NCBI RefSeq assembly: GCF_003612555.1
Contig: NZ_RAZF01000001.1
Location: 1 to 64,000, forward strand
Length of the DNA stretch: 64,000 bases
Direction: 5' to 3'
Source: Acutalibacter sp. 1XD8-33
GTDB lineage: Bacteria > Bacillota > Clostridia > Oscillospirales > Acutalibacteraceae
The notes beneath the pieces are model-generated. The model did not search any database. It saw only the letters and a program-made list of their open reading frames with translations, and was not told the origin of the DNA. Positions 52,723 through 64,000 of this stretch are shown piece after piece (the stretch's first letter is position 1; every line of letters begins with the position of its first letter). The translations under genes were made by a program, and so were the position numbers.

Positions 52723-52770
52723 TGGTGGGCGCTAACGGACTTGAACCGCTGACCCCCTGCACGTCAAGCA
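52723..52770. repeat. attR core (48 bp) within the tRNA gene
   Basis: Identical to 142-189. It is the 3' half of the intact tRNA-Val gene, so integration leaves the tRNA functional. Confidence 0.93.
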
Positions 52771-52799
52771 GGTGCTCTAGCCAGCTGAGCTAAGCGCCC
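52723..52799 (-). tRNA. tRNA-Val(GAC)
   Basis: A 77-nt gene with encoded CCA. GGGCGCT pairs with the 3' acceptor strand AGCGCCC, a discriminator A precedes CCA, and the T arm is CGGTTCAAGTCCG. The anticodon stem CCTGC/GCAGG encloses TTGACGT, giving anticodon GAC. It is the integration target of this prophage and of the left-hand element. Confidence 0.93.
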
Positions 52800-52811
52800 T
52801 TAACGTGCCTT

Positions 52812-52840
52812 ATTATACACTATCTCAAGACAAAATGCAA
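52812..52840 (-). promoter_or_regulatory. Promoter of tRNA-Val
   Basis: On the minus strand TTGCAT (52840-52835), a 17-bp spacer and a perfect TATAAT (52817-52812), 13 bases upstream of the tRNA 5' end. The rest of 52841-53035 holds no recognisable gene. Confidence 0.7.
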
Positions 52841-53035
52841 GCCTTTTTCTAGGATTTTTCTCGTGTGTCCAATTCGTTTTTGGCAATACAGAGAAAATCC
52901 TGGCGGAAGCAAGCCTGATAGATACGGTGACTCCTTTTTTGCGCCCTGCGCGGCGGCTGGTTGGGTATCCGTTTTAGAAAAGGAGGCCCCGTGTAAGCTG
53001 CCGCTTTTCATAGTGTCTCGTGTATGGAATCCGAA

Positions 53036-53941
53036 TTAGTCCAGAATCATCAGGCTGCGGATGTATTGAATTGTATAGCGTACGCCTTTTTCGCCCTTCT
53101 CCCCCTGCCAGGTACGGGAGTGGGGCTCAATGGCCAGATATCCATCGTATCCGTACTTATACAAAATGGCAAAGAACGCCCGCCAATTGATAGCGTCGAT
53201 GCCTGCGGGAGGGTTATCGTAGTAGTCATTTTCACCCCAGCTGCCCATCAGTTCATCCTTCAGCTCGGGGTGCTTTGCCAGCATGGCCCAGGTTTTCATA
53301 TGTTCCGGCTCTCGAGACTCGCCTCGCTGAATCACGCCCTTCACATGGCAATACTGAAAATGCGCGCCCCATTCCAGGCCCTCTTCCAGGTACGCGCCAT
53401 TCTGACCGCCATGAACAAAGCTGTGGGAGGGGTCGTACTTGATACCCAGGCCAGGTACTTCGCTGAGCACCAGCTTCCATTGTTCCGGGGTGCGGATGTA
53501 GTTGCCGCCCATCATGCAGTTGACGATGGAGGTCTGCATCCCCCGTTCTTTGGCATAGGCCACAATGTCTTTCAAAAGCGCGATGGCAGCGGTGATATTC
53601 TTATAATAGCTCAGTTCTTTCGCGTAGTTCACGCTGCACAGATAGTGCTTAGCTCCCAGATAGGCACCCAGGTCGATAACGGCTTTCACTTCTTCCCACT
53701 CTGCGGGAATGACCTGACCGTTCTCGTCCAGAATCTGGCTGGCCCAGCGGCCTACCGCGCCCACCTCCACGCCGGTTTCCTGGCTGGCGGCCTTCAGCTG
53801 TTCTTTGACAGCCAAAAGCTCGGCCATAGGCACGCCAAAAAACGGAGGCGGGTTGCAGTCGAACTCCACAAATTCCAGGCCCAGGTCTTTGGCCTGCTGG
53901 AAGCTTTCAGGCTTCGGGGGCATGATGATCCCAAGTTTCAC
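53036..53941 (-). CDS. Sugar phosphate isomerase/epimerase (AP endonuclease-2-like TIM barrel)
   Basis: A 301-aa protein of the xylose-isomerase-like TIM barrel family: EFVEFDCNPPPFFG, GAVGRWASQIL, GLGIKYDPSHSFVHGG (metal-binding D and H) and YCHVKGVIQRG (H) with the terminal GYLAIEPHSRTW (E). Members isomerise or epimerise sugars and inositols; the exact substrate cannot be told. It starts at GTG (53941) seven bases after AAAGGAGG. It is a stand-alone host gene, the first after tRNA-Val. Confidence 0.87.
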   Translation of the reverse strand: MKLGIIMPPKPESFQQAKDLGLEFVEFDCNPPPFFGVPMAELLAVKEQLKAASQETGVEVGAVGRWASQILDENGQVIPAEWEEVKAVIDLGAYLGAKHYLCSVNYAKELSYYKNITAAIALLKDIVAYAKERGMQTSIVNCMMGGNYIRTPEQWKLVLSEVPGLGIKYDPSHSFVHGGQNGAYLEEGLEWGAHFQYCHVKGVIQRGESREPEHMKTWAMLAKHPELKDELMGSWGENDYYDNPPAGIDAINWRAFFAILYKYGYDGYLAIEPHSRTWQGEKGEKGVRYTIQYIRSLMILD

Positions 53942-54023
53942 AATGGTTCCTCCTTTGAAAATGTATATTTTTAAGACTTGGCATTTTTATATGGGCGCGT
54001 GGGTGCGTGCGCTGGCTGATTGC

Positions 54024-54327
54024 GGCACACGGCGCGAAGAATGGCGAAAGGATATAGCTGAGTTTCGCCGTGGTGTCAAAAAGATAAACACTCGCGCGGC
54101 TTGGTTTATCTTTCCGTTTTCCTGCGGAAAACTCTGCCGGGCTGGGTGCGAACGTTCGCCGCGGGCTGGTTCCGGGACTAGGGGTGCTTTTTATTCAGTT
54201 GCAAAAGAGTTTCATCTCGTTACACGAGATGAACTCTCCGCCCCCCTCTTGTATAGTTAACCGAGCGCAGCGAGTGTTAACCTATTATTCACCACCCGCA
54301 AAAATTGCGCTTCTCAGGTGTTAAGGT
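54024..54327. repeat. Structured intergenic repeat, copy A
   Basis: About 300 bp similar along its length to 58476-58770. Shared blocks include ATAGCTGAGTTTCG, a GTTTTCC-tgc-GGAAAAC hairpin (54116-54132), CAGTTGCAAAAGAG followed by a hairpin closing on GATGAACTCTCC (54206-54237), a GTTAAC...GTTAAC palindrome around 54255-54280 and TGCGCTTCT near the end. No open frame is conserved. It is a host repeat or structured RNA family of unknown type. Confidence 0.75.
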
Positions 54328-54339
54328 CAAGGACAAGAC

Positions 54340-54450
54340 CGTGGAGCTCCGCTCCACACCTCGCAAACTTTTTGAAAAAAGTTTTGTCCACTTTTTCAAA
54401 AGTGGTGGGGTTCTTAGGGGGCGATAATCGCCAGTGGCGATTTCCCGTCG
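54340..54450. repeat. Palindrome cluster of the host intergenic type
   Basis: Contains TGGAGCTCCGCTCCA, AAACTTTTTGAAAAAAGTTTT, CCACTTTTTCAAAAGTGGTGGGG and GGCGATAATCGCC. These nested short hairpins with a CTTTTTCAAAAGTGG core are also seen at 55070-55130 and 58935-59010. They end close to gene termini and may act in termination or mRNA stability. Confidence 0.6.
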
Positions 54451-54508
54451 CCGACCGAAGCGGCAGCTGAGACTCAAAGCCCCTGAGCCGCCGGAGGCCG
54501 TCCCCATC

Positions 54509-54937
54509 TCAACCGGGCAGCTTCCCGTCTCCAGCCATGGCATCGGTCATCTCCTGGATCCGCTCTAAGGGAAAGGGGGGCTGGGCTAAAGGGCGCATGG
54601 CAATGGACATGAGCTTCATGGGGTTGTCATCGGCGGCCACCCGGTTGGAGCTAAGCGCGCCGCAACGCTTGCAGCGGTGGATGAGGGCCCACTCGCCGTT
54701 CTTTCGCACCCATACGCCGATGGGCTCCATAACGCCCCCACAGTCTGCCGCCCGGTCCCCGGGGGAATCGTCCACATGAAGGCTGGAAAGACAGTTGGGG
54801 CAGTGGTTGCGGTGCTGGGTGCCGGCCTCCTCGGGAGTGACCAGTCGCCCACAGACCTTGCAGGTGAAGCTGTCGTTGCAGGGATGATTTTGGAAATACC
54901 CTTTTTCATATTGTTTCCGTTTGTTTTCTCTGTTCAA
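54509..54937 (-). CDS. RNHCP-domain protein
   Basis: A 142-aa zinc-ribbon-rich protein with FTCKVCGRLVTPEEAGTQHRNHCPNCLSSLHVD, where RNHCP (43-47) is the family signature. A second pair lies in IHRCKRCGALSSNRVAADDNP. The family is widespread in Gram-positive bacteria and has no established function; it probably binds RNA. It starts at TTG (54937) eight bases after GGGAGG. A host gene. Confidence 0.9.
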   Translation of the reverse strand: MNRENKRKQYEKGYFQNHPCNDSFTCKVCGRLVTPEEAGTQHRNHCPNCLSSLHVDDSPGDRAADCGGVMEPIGVWVRKNGEWALIHRCKRCGALSSNRVAADDNPMKLMSIAMRPLAQPPFPLERIQEMTDAMAGDGKLPG

Positions 54938-55029
54938 GCGGATTCCCTCCCTCGCGATTTTCTGAAAGAGCCTCCCTCTGCCGTAGCCACATGGCCTCCG
55001 GCGGCTGGGGGTTTCACCCCCAGACCCCT

Positions 55030-55150
55030 AACCAGCTTAAGGCCAGCTGGACCGGCCAAAGCCCTCCAGGGTAAAAGTTTCGCCCGCCTTTTCAAAGGCG
55101 GCGGGGTGGAGGGGCGGAGCCCCCCTGTCGGAGGGCACGAACTGTGTGCC
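55030..55150. repeat. GC-rich palindrome cluster
   Basis: Contains CCGCCTTTTCAAAGGCGGCGGGG and GGGGCGGAGCCCCC, the same style as 54340-54450 and 58935-59010. 54938-55238 contains no gene; the lacZ stop lies at 55239. A CGGCC...GGCCG hairpin (TGCGGCCAGCTTGC...CACCGGCCGCA, about 55200-55223) just after the lacZ stop may be its terminator. Confidence 0.58.
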
Positions 55151-55238
55151 CGGAGGCCAGCATATAACTATTATAAACTATACATCCTGTAAAAACAAAT
55201 GCGGCCAGCTTGCACCGGCCGCATAGCTTCCCTCTTCT

Positions 55239-58325
<3,087 letters not shown>

Positions 58326-58346
58326 TTAAGGATAGGGGATACCCTT

Positions 58347-58375
58347 AGAGTACACAAAAACCGGGGAGCTGTCAA
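58347..58375 (-). promoter_or_regulatory. lacZ promoter
   Basis: On the minus strand TTGACA (58375-58370), a 17-bp spacer and TACTCT (58352-58347), 46 bp upstream of the lacZ ATG. No clear operator is visible beside it. Confidence 0.72.
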
Positions 58376-58403
58376 CTGTTATTTTGGAAAGAGGCGGGGG
58401 GAT

Positions 58404-58432
58404 TTGACTTTCCCGGTGGAATGGAGTATAGT
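58404..58432 (+). promoter_or_regulatory. Promoter reading into repeat copy B
   Basis: TTGACT (58404-58409), a 17-bp spacer and TATAGT (58427-58432), divergent from the lacZ promoter. It would transcribe the structured repeat and possibly the glycosyltransferase gene. Confidence 0.7.
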
Positions 58433-58475
58433 ATAGGGTAAGAGTTTTGTTTTGAAGTAGTATTGTGTGGCCTTC

Positions 58476-58770
58476 GGCACATGATGCCACGAATGGAAAG
58501 ATGAGATAGCTGAGTTTCGTCATGTGTCATGAGTTTTCCTGCGGAAAACTCTGCCAAGCTGAGTGCCAAATGCACGCAGGCGGCTTGCTCCGGGGCCCAG
58601 GAAACTTTTTTCTCAGTTGCAAAAGAGATTTATCTCGACGTGCGAGATGAACTCTCCGTTTCCTCTTGCTGATGTTTTGCGAAGCAAAACTCAGACAGTT
58701 AATCGAGCGAAGCGAGCATTAACTGTTTATTCACACTTCAAAAAATGCGCTTCTGAGGAGTTTAAGACCT
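58476..58770 (+). repeat. Structured intergenic repeat, copy B
   Basis: The second copy of the ~300-bp repeat described at 54024-54327. Hairpins AGTTTTCC-tgc-GGAAAACT (58532-58550), a stem-loop 58624-58655 and AGTTAAT...ATTAACT (about 58698-58725) are preserved despite sequence differences. An extra GTTTTGC-gaa-GCAAAAC hairpin (58674-58690) is present. A near-consensus promoter lies 45 bp upstream. Confidence 0.75.
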
Positions 58771-58934
58771 TGAGGGCTGCGCGGGTCTCACCTGCCGGCT
58801 CGGTCGGTTCGCGGCGTGTCTGCCACTGGCAGACGCTCACCCCTCAAACTCCCCGCCAGCGCAAGGTCCACTGGACCGGCCAATGTTGTTCCGCAAGACG
58901 TTCACGACGAGCAAAGCGAGGAGTGGGTAAAATG

Positions 58935-59010
58935 TTTCGTAGACTTCGTTCTACGAAGTCTTACCTTTCTCAAAGGTGGCAGGGGTTTGGGGACAGCGTC
59001 CCCAAGGTCT
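58935..59010. repeat. Palindrome cluster before the glycosyltransferase gene
   Basis: CGTAGACTTCG-ttc-tacGAAGTCTTACG-like arms, CCTTTCTCAAAGGTGG and GGGGACAGCGTCCCC form successive hairpins. It is of the same style as 54340-54450. It is followed by a short spacer and the ribosome site at 59028. Confidence 0.58.
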
Positions 59011-59038
59011 TAAAGTTTAGGCAATGTGGAGGGATTCT

Positions 59039-62000
59039 ATGACTGGATACATCTACCTGGGCGCGGCCTTCTGCGGCGGCGCCATTTGGCTTTCCAACCG
59101 GCCCTGCGGCCAGAAGCGGCGGCAGGCCTTCGGGCTGTGGGCGGGGCTTCTCTTTCTGGGGGCCCTGGTGCTGCGCCTTTGGCTGGGCTACTATTCCGAG
59201 GGCTTCAGCGTGGATATGGGCACCTTCAAGTCTTGGGCCTATTCCGTCAAACAGGTGGGGTTCGGAGAGATCTACCAGCAGGACATGTTCCTGGACTACC
59301 CCCCTGGATATCTGTACATTTTAATGCTCCTGGAGAATATCCGCCAGCTCTTCGGCCTGACTCTGGAGGGCCAGACCTATACCGTGGTGATGAAGCTGCC
59401 CTCCATCCTCGCGGACCTGCTCTGCGGCGGGGCCCTGCTGTGGCTGGGCCGGAAAAAGCTGGGAGATTTAGATGCCCTGCTGGTCTCGGCGGCGTACCTC
59501 TTCTGCCCGGCGGTGTTCGTGAACTCCGCCCAATGGGGACAGGTGGACTCCTTCTGCACCGCCATTTTGCTGGCCTCCGCCCTGCTGCTCTATGGCGAGC
59601 GGTACGTGCCCTCGGCCCTGCTCTACGGCCTCTCCATCATTTGCAAGCCCCAGATGCTGGTGTTCGCCCCCCTATACCTGTGCTTCGCCATCAAACAGAA
59701 GAAGTGGCTCCAGCTGGGGGCGGGCGTGGGCTGCGCGCTGGGAGTCATTCTACTGGTGGCCGCGCCCTTTACCCGGGACTTCAATTACTGGTGGCTGGTG
59801 GAAAAATACAAGGCCACTATGGACTATTACAACTACTACTCGGTGAACGCCTGTAATTTCTGGGCCCTCATCGGCCGGAACTGGTGGGGCCTGCCCGAGG
59901 GATTTTCTTCGGCGCTGCTTACGGTGGCCGCGCCCCTCTTGGCTACCGCCGCCTGCTGTGTCCTGATCTTTTTCTCCAAGCGGAAGGACGCGGTGTTCGC
60001 CGCGCCCCCGGTCCTGATGAGCATCGTCTACCTCTTCGCGGTGAAGATGCACGAGCGCTACCTGTTCCCCGCCCTGCTGTTCATCCTGGTGAGCTTCCTC
60101 TTTGTCCGGGACAAAGGCCTTATGCGGGCATACGGCTTTTTAGCCGGGATACACTACATAAATGTCAGCTACGTGCTGTGGCTGTTCCGGGAGCTGGGGG
60201 GTAGCTATGATCCCAACGCCTTTGCCAGCAGGTTTATTTCCGCAATGCAGGTGGCCGCCGTGGCCTACCTGTTGTGGACAACCTACCGGGTCTATCTGCG
60301 GGGAGGCCTGCAAAAGGCCGGGAAACCGGGAGAAGAGGAGGAAGAAGAGATGAACCAGAGAACTGTCCCTGCGGAAAAGCGGAAGCAGGGAAAAAAGAAG
60401 GGCCGGAACGCCCGGCCGCAGAGCGGCGCCCCGGTCCGGGCGGAGGCGGTCACCTCTTTGCGGCCGCCGGAAAATCGGAAAATGCTCCGCTTGGACTGGA
60501 TCGTCATGGCGGGGATCACCTTGATATACGCCTTTGTGGCCTTCTGGCATCTGGGAGACGCCAAGCTGCCTGTTACCAACTGGACTCCGGCGGAGGGGGA
60601 GAGCGTGGTGCTCCACTGCGAGGAACCCGCCAACAGTTTGGCCTTCCTGCCCGGCCTTGCGCCGGACGCCGAGCACTATGCCGCCCGGGTGGGCTCCTCC
60701 ATACGGGTGGAAACCAGCGAGGATGGCGTCACCTGGACACCCTGCGGAGAAACCGGGAACAGCGGCGTTTTCGCCTGGGTCATCAAATGGCTGGACGTCC
60801 CCGGCAGCTATGTGCGCCTGACGGCCCTGAATGATTCGGTGACCATCAGCGAGGCGGGACTGCTGCCCGCCGGGGCCCTCAGTGCTCCGGACATCACCGC
60901 CGAAGGGCCCGGGGCCCAGCTCCTCTGCGACGAGCAAAACACGGTGCCCGCCTTTAAGACCTACGAGAATTCCAGCTATTTTGACGAGATCTACCACGCC
61001 CGCACCGCCTACGAGCATATTTTGGGTCTGGAGCCCTATGAGAACACCCATCCCCCTCTGGGCAAGCTGATTATCTCCCTGGGCATCCGGATCTTCGGGA
61101 TGAATCCCTTTGGCTGGCGGTTTATGGGGACCTTCTTCGGTGTGCTCATGTTGCCTGTGCTATATCATCTGTGCAAGCAGCTCTTCGGCAAGACCTGGCT
61201 CTGCGGTCTGGGGACCTTCCTCTTCGCCTTTGACTTCATGCACTTCACTCAGACACGTATTGCCACCATCGACACGTATTCCGTGTTTTTCCTGTTGCTT
61301 ATGTACGACGCCATGGTGTGTTTCATGTATAAGGATATTGTGAAGGACCGGATGCGGGACCTGCTGGTTCCCCTGGGCCTCAGCGGGATTTTCATGGGCC
61401 TGGGCGTGGCCTCCAAGTGGACGGCGGCCTATGGCGCGGTGGGGCTGGCGGTGCTCTTCTTTGGAAAGCTCTACAGCGCCTGGCGGCTGGAGGTGAAAAA
61501 CCGCCGGTCCACGACGCCGGTGCTCAAACGCTGCGGCCTGCTGTGCGCCTGGTGCTGCCTCTTGTTCATTGCCATTCCCTTTGGCATCTACTTCTGCGCG
61601 TTTCTGCCCATCACCGCTCTGCCCCATAACCGGCAGCGGATGCTTTGGGCCTTCGGCAACTACCAGACCACCATGTTTAATTACCACTCCCAGCTGGAGG
61701 CCACCCACGATTTCTCCTCTCCCTGGTATGACTGGCCTCTAGACGTGCGGCCTATCTGGTTCTTTGGCAGCGACAATGTAAACGCCCAGGGCCAGTACAG
61801 CACCATCTCCTCCATGGGCAACCCCCTGCTGTGGTGGTCCTTTATTCCGGCGCTGGCGTTTGGAGTCTGGCGTTGGGTCAAAGAGCGGGGTCTGGCTTGG
61901 AGCGTAGCGATTGTAGGCTTCCTGGCGGTGTACATGCCCTGGGTTCTGGTCCCTCGGTGCACTTTTATCTATCACTATTTCACGGCGGTGCCCTTCCTGA

Positions 62001-62260
62001 CCATCGCGTTGATGGCGTGTTTCAACTATTTTTCAGAGACGGGTCCCCTCAGCCGCCCTCTGGCGGCTGAGGACAAGGGCAAGGACGGTTCCGCCGCCGG
62101 CCTGGGCTTCGCGCTCAATAGGAGCCAGGCCCTTATGGCCGCGATGGTCCTATGCTGTCTGGCGCTCTTTATCGTGTATTTCCCGGTGATTTCCGGCGCG
62201 CCCACAACCCGGGAGCATGTGAAGTCTTTGGCGCTGTTTAGCACATGGTATTTTGGCTAA
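59039..62260 (+). CDS. Fused membrane glycosyltransferase (GT87-like + PMT family GT39)
   Basis: A 1073-aa polytopic membrane protein made of two GT-C modules. The N-terminal half (~1-430) is a mannosyltransferase-like integral enzyme with VDMGTFKSWAYSVKQVGF, DYPPGYLYILMLLENIRQLF and MKLPSILADL. A charged cytoplasmic linker (~430-480, EEEEEEMNQRTVPAEKRKQGKKKGR) follows. The C-terminal half is a protein O-mannosyltransferase with YFDEIYHARTAYEHILGLEPYENTHPPLGK (conserved DE) and GMNPFGWRFMGTFFG. The donor would be a lipid-linked sugar. It probably glycosylates secreted proteins or cell-surface glycans. The ATG at 59039 follows GGAGGGATTCT. Confidence 0.88.
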   Translation: MTGYIYLGAAFCGGAIWLSNRPCGQKRRQAFGLWAGLLFLGALVLRLWLGYYSEGFSVDMGTFKSWAYSVKQVGFGEIYQQDMFLDYPPGYLYILMLLENIRQLFGLTLEGQTYTVVMKLPSILADLLCGGALLWLGRKKLGDLDALLVSAAYLFCPAVFVNSAQWGQVDSFCTAILLASALLLYGERYVPSALLYGLSIICKPQMLVFAPLYLCFAIKQKKWLQLGAGVGCALGVILLVAAPFTRDFNYWWLVEKYKATMDYYNYYSVNACNFWALIGRNWWGLPEGFSSALLTVAAPLLATAACCVLIFFSKRKDAVFAAPPVLMSIVYLFAVKMHERYLFPALLFILVSFLFVRDKGLMRAYGFLAGIHYINVSYVLWLFRELGGSYDPNAFASRFISAMQVAAVAYLLWTTYRVYLRGGLQKAGKPGEEEEEEMNQRTVPAEKRKQGKKKGRNARPQSGAPVRAEAVTSLRPPENRKMLRLDWIVMAGITLIYAFVAFWHLGDAKLPVTNWTPAEGESVVLHCEEPANSLAFLPGLAPDAEHYAARVGSSIRVETSEDGVTWTPCGETGNSGVFAWVIKWLDVPGSYVRLTALNDSVTISEAGLLPAGALSAPDITAEGPGAQLLCDEQNTVPAFKTYENSSYFDEIYHARTAYEHILGLEPYENTHPPLGKLIISLGIRIFGMNPFGWRFMGTFFGVLMLPVLYHLCKQLFGKTWLCGLGTFLFAFDFMHFTQTRIATIDTYSVFFLLLMYDAMVCFMYKDIVKDRMRDLLVPLGLSGIFMGLGVASKWTAAYGAVGLAVLFFGKLYSAWRLEVKNRRSTTPVLKRCGLLCAWCCLLFIAIPFGIYFCAFLPITALPHNRQRMLWAFGNYQTTMFNYHSQLEATHDFSSPWYDWPLDVRPIWFFGSDNVNAQGQYSTISSMGNPLLWWSFIPALAFGVWRWVKERGLAWSVAIVGFLAVYMPWVLVPRCTFIYHYFTAVPFLTIALMACFNYFSETGPLSRPLAAEDKGKDGSAAGLGFALNRSQALMAAMVLCCLALFIVYFPVISGAPTTREHVKSLALFSTWYFG

Positions 62261-62443
62261 CCAGAAAAGGACGGCGTGCTGCGGCGTCCAAAAGATAAAG
62301 AATCCCGCGCGTTTTATAAGGCGGGACCTTGGCCTTTTGAGTGTCAGATGCCGCTTTGGCCGGCGATTGTCGCCCCCAACCCCCTGCAATGGGGTGGAGT
62401 TCCAGCCGCCGGGGGTGAAAACATCTTCCCGAAAATCCGCGCT

Positions 62444-62472
62444 TGACTTTTTCAAAAAGAGATGCTATCATA
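62444..62472 (+). promoter_or_regulatory. Promoter of the ABC transporter gene
   Basis: TTGACT (62444-62449), a 17-bp spacer and TATCAT (62467-62472). The resulting leader is ~190 nt, with a GC-rich hairpin-prone stretch and a TTGC/GCAA hairpin with T-run at ~62617-62640, suggesting attenuation. 62261-62440 holds only a TCCCGC/GCGGGA hairpin (62303-62326), possibly the end of the glycosyltransferase transcript. Confidence 0.7.
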
Positions 62473-62668
62473 GGAAAACCGTCACATCATTTTAAAGCGA
62501 TTGAATCGCGACTGTCCATATTTTGCCCCATGCTGTGTACGTTGCACAGAGATCGGCGCAGTATAGTTCAGGCCGGGCGCTCCCATCCGTGCTGTGGGAA
62601 GCGTCCCCCTGAGGCTTGCTGCGCTTTTTTGCGGCAAAAAACCATTGAATCCAGTTTTGAGGTATCGT

Positions 62669-64000
62669 ATGAAAAAGAAAGAAAGTTCCAAGAAAAAATC
62701 CAGCATCCTGCGGTTTTTCCCCTTTACCAGGGGCCTGCGGGGGAATTTTTTGCTGGCCATGGCCACGGTCATTCTCTCCGCCCTGGCCAGCTACATGACG
62801 CCCCAGGTGGTCCGGGTCACGGTGGATTCCGTTATCAACAACCAGCCCTTTGTCCTGCCCGGCTTCCTGCTGCGCTGGGTGGAGTCCATGGGCGGCCGGG
62901 AATTTCTGCGGCAGCATATCATCGTCTGCGCCGGGGCCGCGCTGTTTTTCGCGGCCATTGCCGGAGCGGCCAACTATGTTTCCCGCATGAACCTGGCCAA
63001 GGCCTGCGAGGGTACGGTAGAGCGCCTGCGCAATCAGCTCTTTTCCCATATCCAGCGCCTGCCCTATGCCTGGCACAACGCCCACCAGACCGGCGACATC
63101 ATCCAGCGCTGCACCCAGGATGTGGAGCTGATCCGGGTGTTTGTCAACGACCAGTTGACTACTGTGGTACGCACGGTGCTGTCTATCCTGATTTCGCTGG
63201 GGCTGATGTTTCTGATGAACGTACAGCTCTCTCTGATCGTGCTGGCCTTCATTCCCATCGTCATCGGCTATTCCATGATCTTTTTCGTGATTGTGGGAAA
63301 AAAGTTTGAGCAGGCTGACCAGACCGACGGCCAGCTCACCGCCCTGGTGCAGGAGAACCTCACCGGCGTGCGGGTGGTGCGGGCCTTTGGCCGGGAGCGG
63401 TTTGAGATCGACCGGTTCAACAAAAAGAACCAGGAGTTCGCGGACCTGTGGTCCCATCTGGGCAAGATCCTGGGGGTGGACTGGGGCATTGGCGAGCTTT
63501 TTGCGGGCCTGCAGGCCCTGGTGATCATGGTGGTGGGCGTGTTTTTTGTGGAGAACGGCGCCATTACCGAGGGGGAATTCCTGGCCTTTACGGCCTATAA
63601 CTCCATGTTGGCCTGGCCCGTGGCCCAGCTGGGCCGGGTGCTCAGCGAACTGAGCAAGACCTCCATCTCAGCCACCCGTATTTTTGAGATTTTGGACGCG
63701 CCGGAGGAACAGGACTGCCAGAGTCCGAAAACGCCCCCCATAGATCGGGACATTGTGTTTGACCATGTGAGCTTTCGCTATGGGGAAAGCGGCGAAGTGC
63801 TGGAGGACGTGAGCTTTACCATCCCGGCGGGGAGCACTTTTGGCATTTTGGGGGCCACAGGCAGCGGAAAATCCACTTTGATATACCTGCTGGACCGGCT
63901 CTATGAGCTGCCGGCGGGCAGCGGAGCGATTACCATCGGCGGGGTGGATATCCGGCGCATGAGCCTGGAACATCTGCGCCGGAACATCGGCGTGGTGCTT
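62669..64000 (+). CDS. ABC multidrug/lipid exporter, half-transporter (partial, runs off the end)
   Basis: 444 codons to the window edge with no stop. The N-terminal ABC exporter membrane domain has six helices and the signature GDIIQRCTQDVELIRVFVNDQL. The nucleotide-binding domain begins at ~365, with VFDHVSFRYGESGEVLEDVSFTIPAG and Walker A GATGSGKST (~395-403); Q-loop and ABC signature lie outside the window. It exports drugs, lipids or peptides. The ATG at 62669 follows GAGGT. Such half-transporters are usually followed by a partner gene. Confidence 0.93.
   Translation, partial: MKKKESSKKKSSILRFFPFTRGLRGNFLLAMATVILSALASYMTPQVVRVTVDSVINNQPFVLPGFLLRWVESMGGREFLRQHIIVCAGAALFFAAIAGAANYVSRMNLAKACEGTVERLRNQLFSHIQRLPYAWHNAHQTGDIIQRCTQDVELIRVFVNDQLTTVVRTVLSILISLGLMFLMNVQLSLIVLAFIPIVIGYSMIFFVIVGKKFEQADQTDGQLTALVQENLTGVRVVRAFGRERFEIDRFNKKNQEFADLWSHLGKILGVDWGIGELFAGLQALVIMVVGVFFVENGAITEGEFLAFTAYNSMLAWPVAQLGRVLSELSKTSISATRIFEILDAPEEQDCQSPKTPPIDRDIVFDHVSFRYGESGEVLEDVSFTIPAGSTFGILGATGSGKSTLIYLLDRLYELPAGSGAITIGGVDIRRMSLEHLRRNIGVVL

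Larger units (their letters stand above)
142..52770. mobile_element. Complete myovirus-type prophage in tRNA-Val
   Basis: A 48-bp perfect direct repeat (142-189 and 52723-52770) bounds integrase, immunity, replication, packaging, head, contractile tail, DGR and lysis modules, which are all present and open. Early and late operons run on the minus strand; the immunity, integrase and left accessory genes run mostly on the plus strand. Tail sheath, tube, baseplate J, gpV-like spike and gpD-like hub show a contractile tail. The integrase abuts attR and reads toward the tRNA. No disrupted structural gene was seen, so the phage may be inducible (inference). Confidence 0.95.

Overview
The window comes from a GC-rich Gram-positive bacterium. 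Nearly every gene has a strong AGGAGG-type ribosome binding site, promoters are of the TTGACA-N17-TATAAT class, a Gram-positive LexA box is present, and the host genes (RNHCP protein, GH2 beta-galactosidase, PMT-type glycosyltransferase, ABC exporter) fit a gut Clostridia, probably Oscillospirales. The genus assignment is inference. About 52.6 kb (142-52770) is a complete contractile-tailed (myovirus-type) prophage inserted in the 3' end of a tRNA-Val(GAC) gene. A 48-bp core is duplicated at both ends. The first 93 bases are the C-terminus of a second, related integrase, so another element sits in tandem to the left at the same tRNA site.

Layout. 190-4444 (mostly + strand): accessory left end with an autoregulated ribbon-helix-helix gene, an XRE regulator, an amidoligase / gamma-glutamylcyclotransferase / zinc-ribbon cassette, an AT-rich membrane-protein gene and a 41-aa gene. 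4512-33557 (- strand, transcribed right to left): late genes in the order modification genes, terminase, portal, protease, capsid, head completion, sheath and tube, frameshifted tail chaperone, tape measure, baseplate, tail fibre and lysis. A diversity-generating retroelement (DGR) lies between the fibre and the lysis genes. 33558-34174: a long non-coding stretch with a candidate late promoter. 34175-48811 (- strand): early, replication and recombination genes (late regulator, SNF2 helicase, VRR-NUC, VapE primase-helicase, DNA polymerase A, a circularly permuted cytosine methylase, DUF2815, DUF2800, many small proteins). 48817-52660: immunity switch (Cro-like / CI-like / ImmA metalloprotease), two AT-rich cargo genes, an SOS-controlled zinc-ribbon gene and the integrase. 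52723-64000: tRNA-Val and host chromosome.

The most notable system is the DGR. A reverse transcriptase with YMDD, an Avd accessory protein and a 131-bp template repeat sit next to a tail-fibre gene whose last 44 codons are the variable repeat. All 16 differences between template and variable repeat fall at template adenines (coding strand), the signature of adenine-specific mutagenic retrohoming, so the phage is equipped to diversify its receptor-binding protein. Other points: twin 82-83 nt three-way-junction elements in the late operon with identical geometry but different stem sequences; a probable antisense small RNA inside the early operon; seven GGTATCA iterons next to the primase; a canonical -1 slippery site in the tail chaperone; a circularly permuted Dcm; the amidoligase/cyclotransferase cassette; and a ~300-bp structured repeat in two host intergenic regions. 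Database identities are from recognition of family motifs, not searches.
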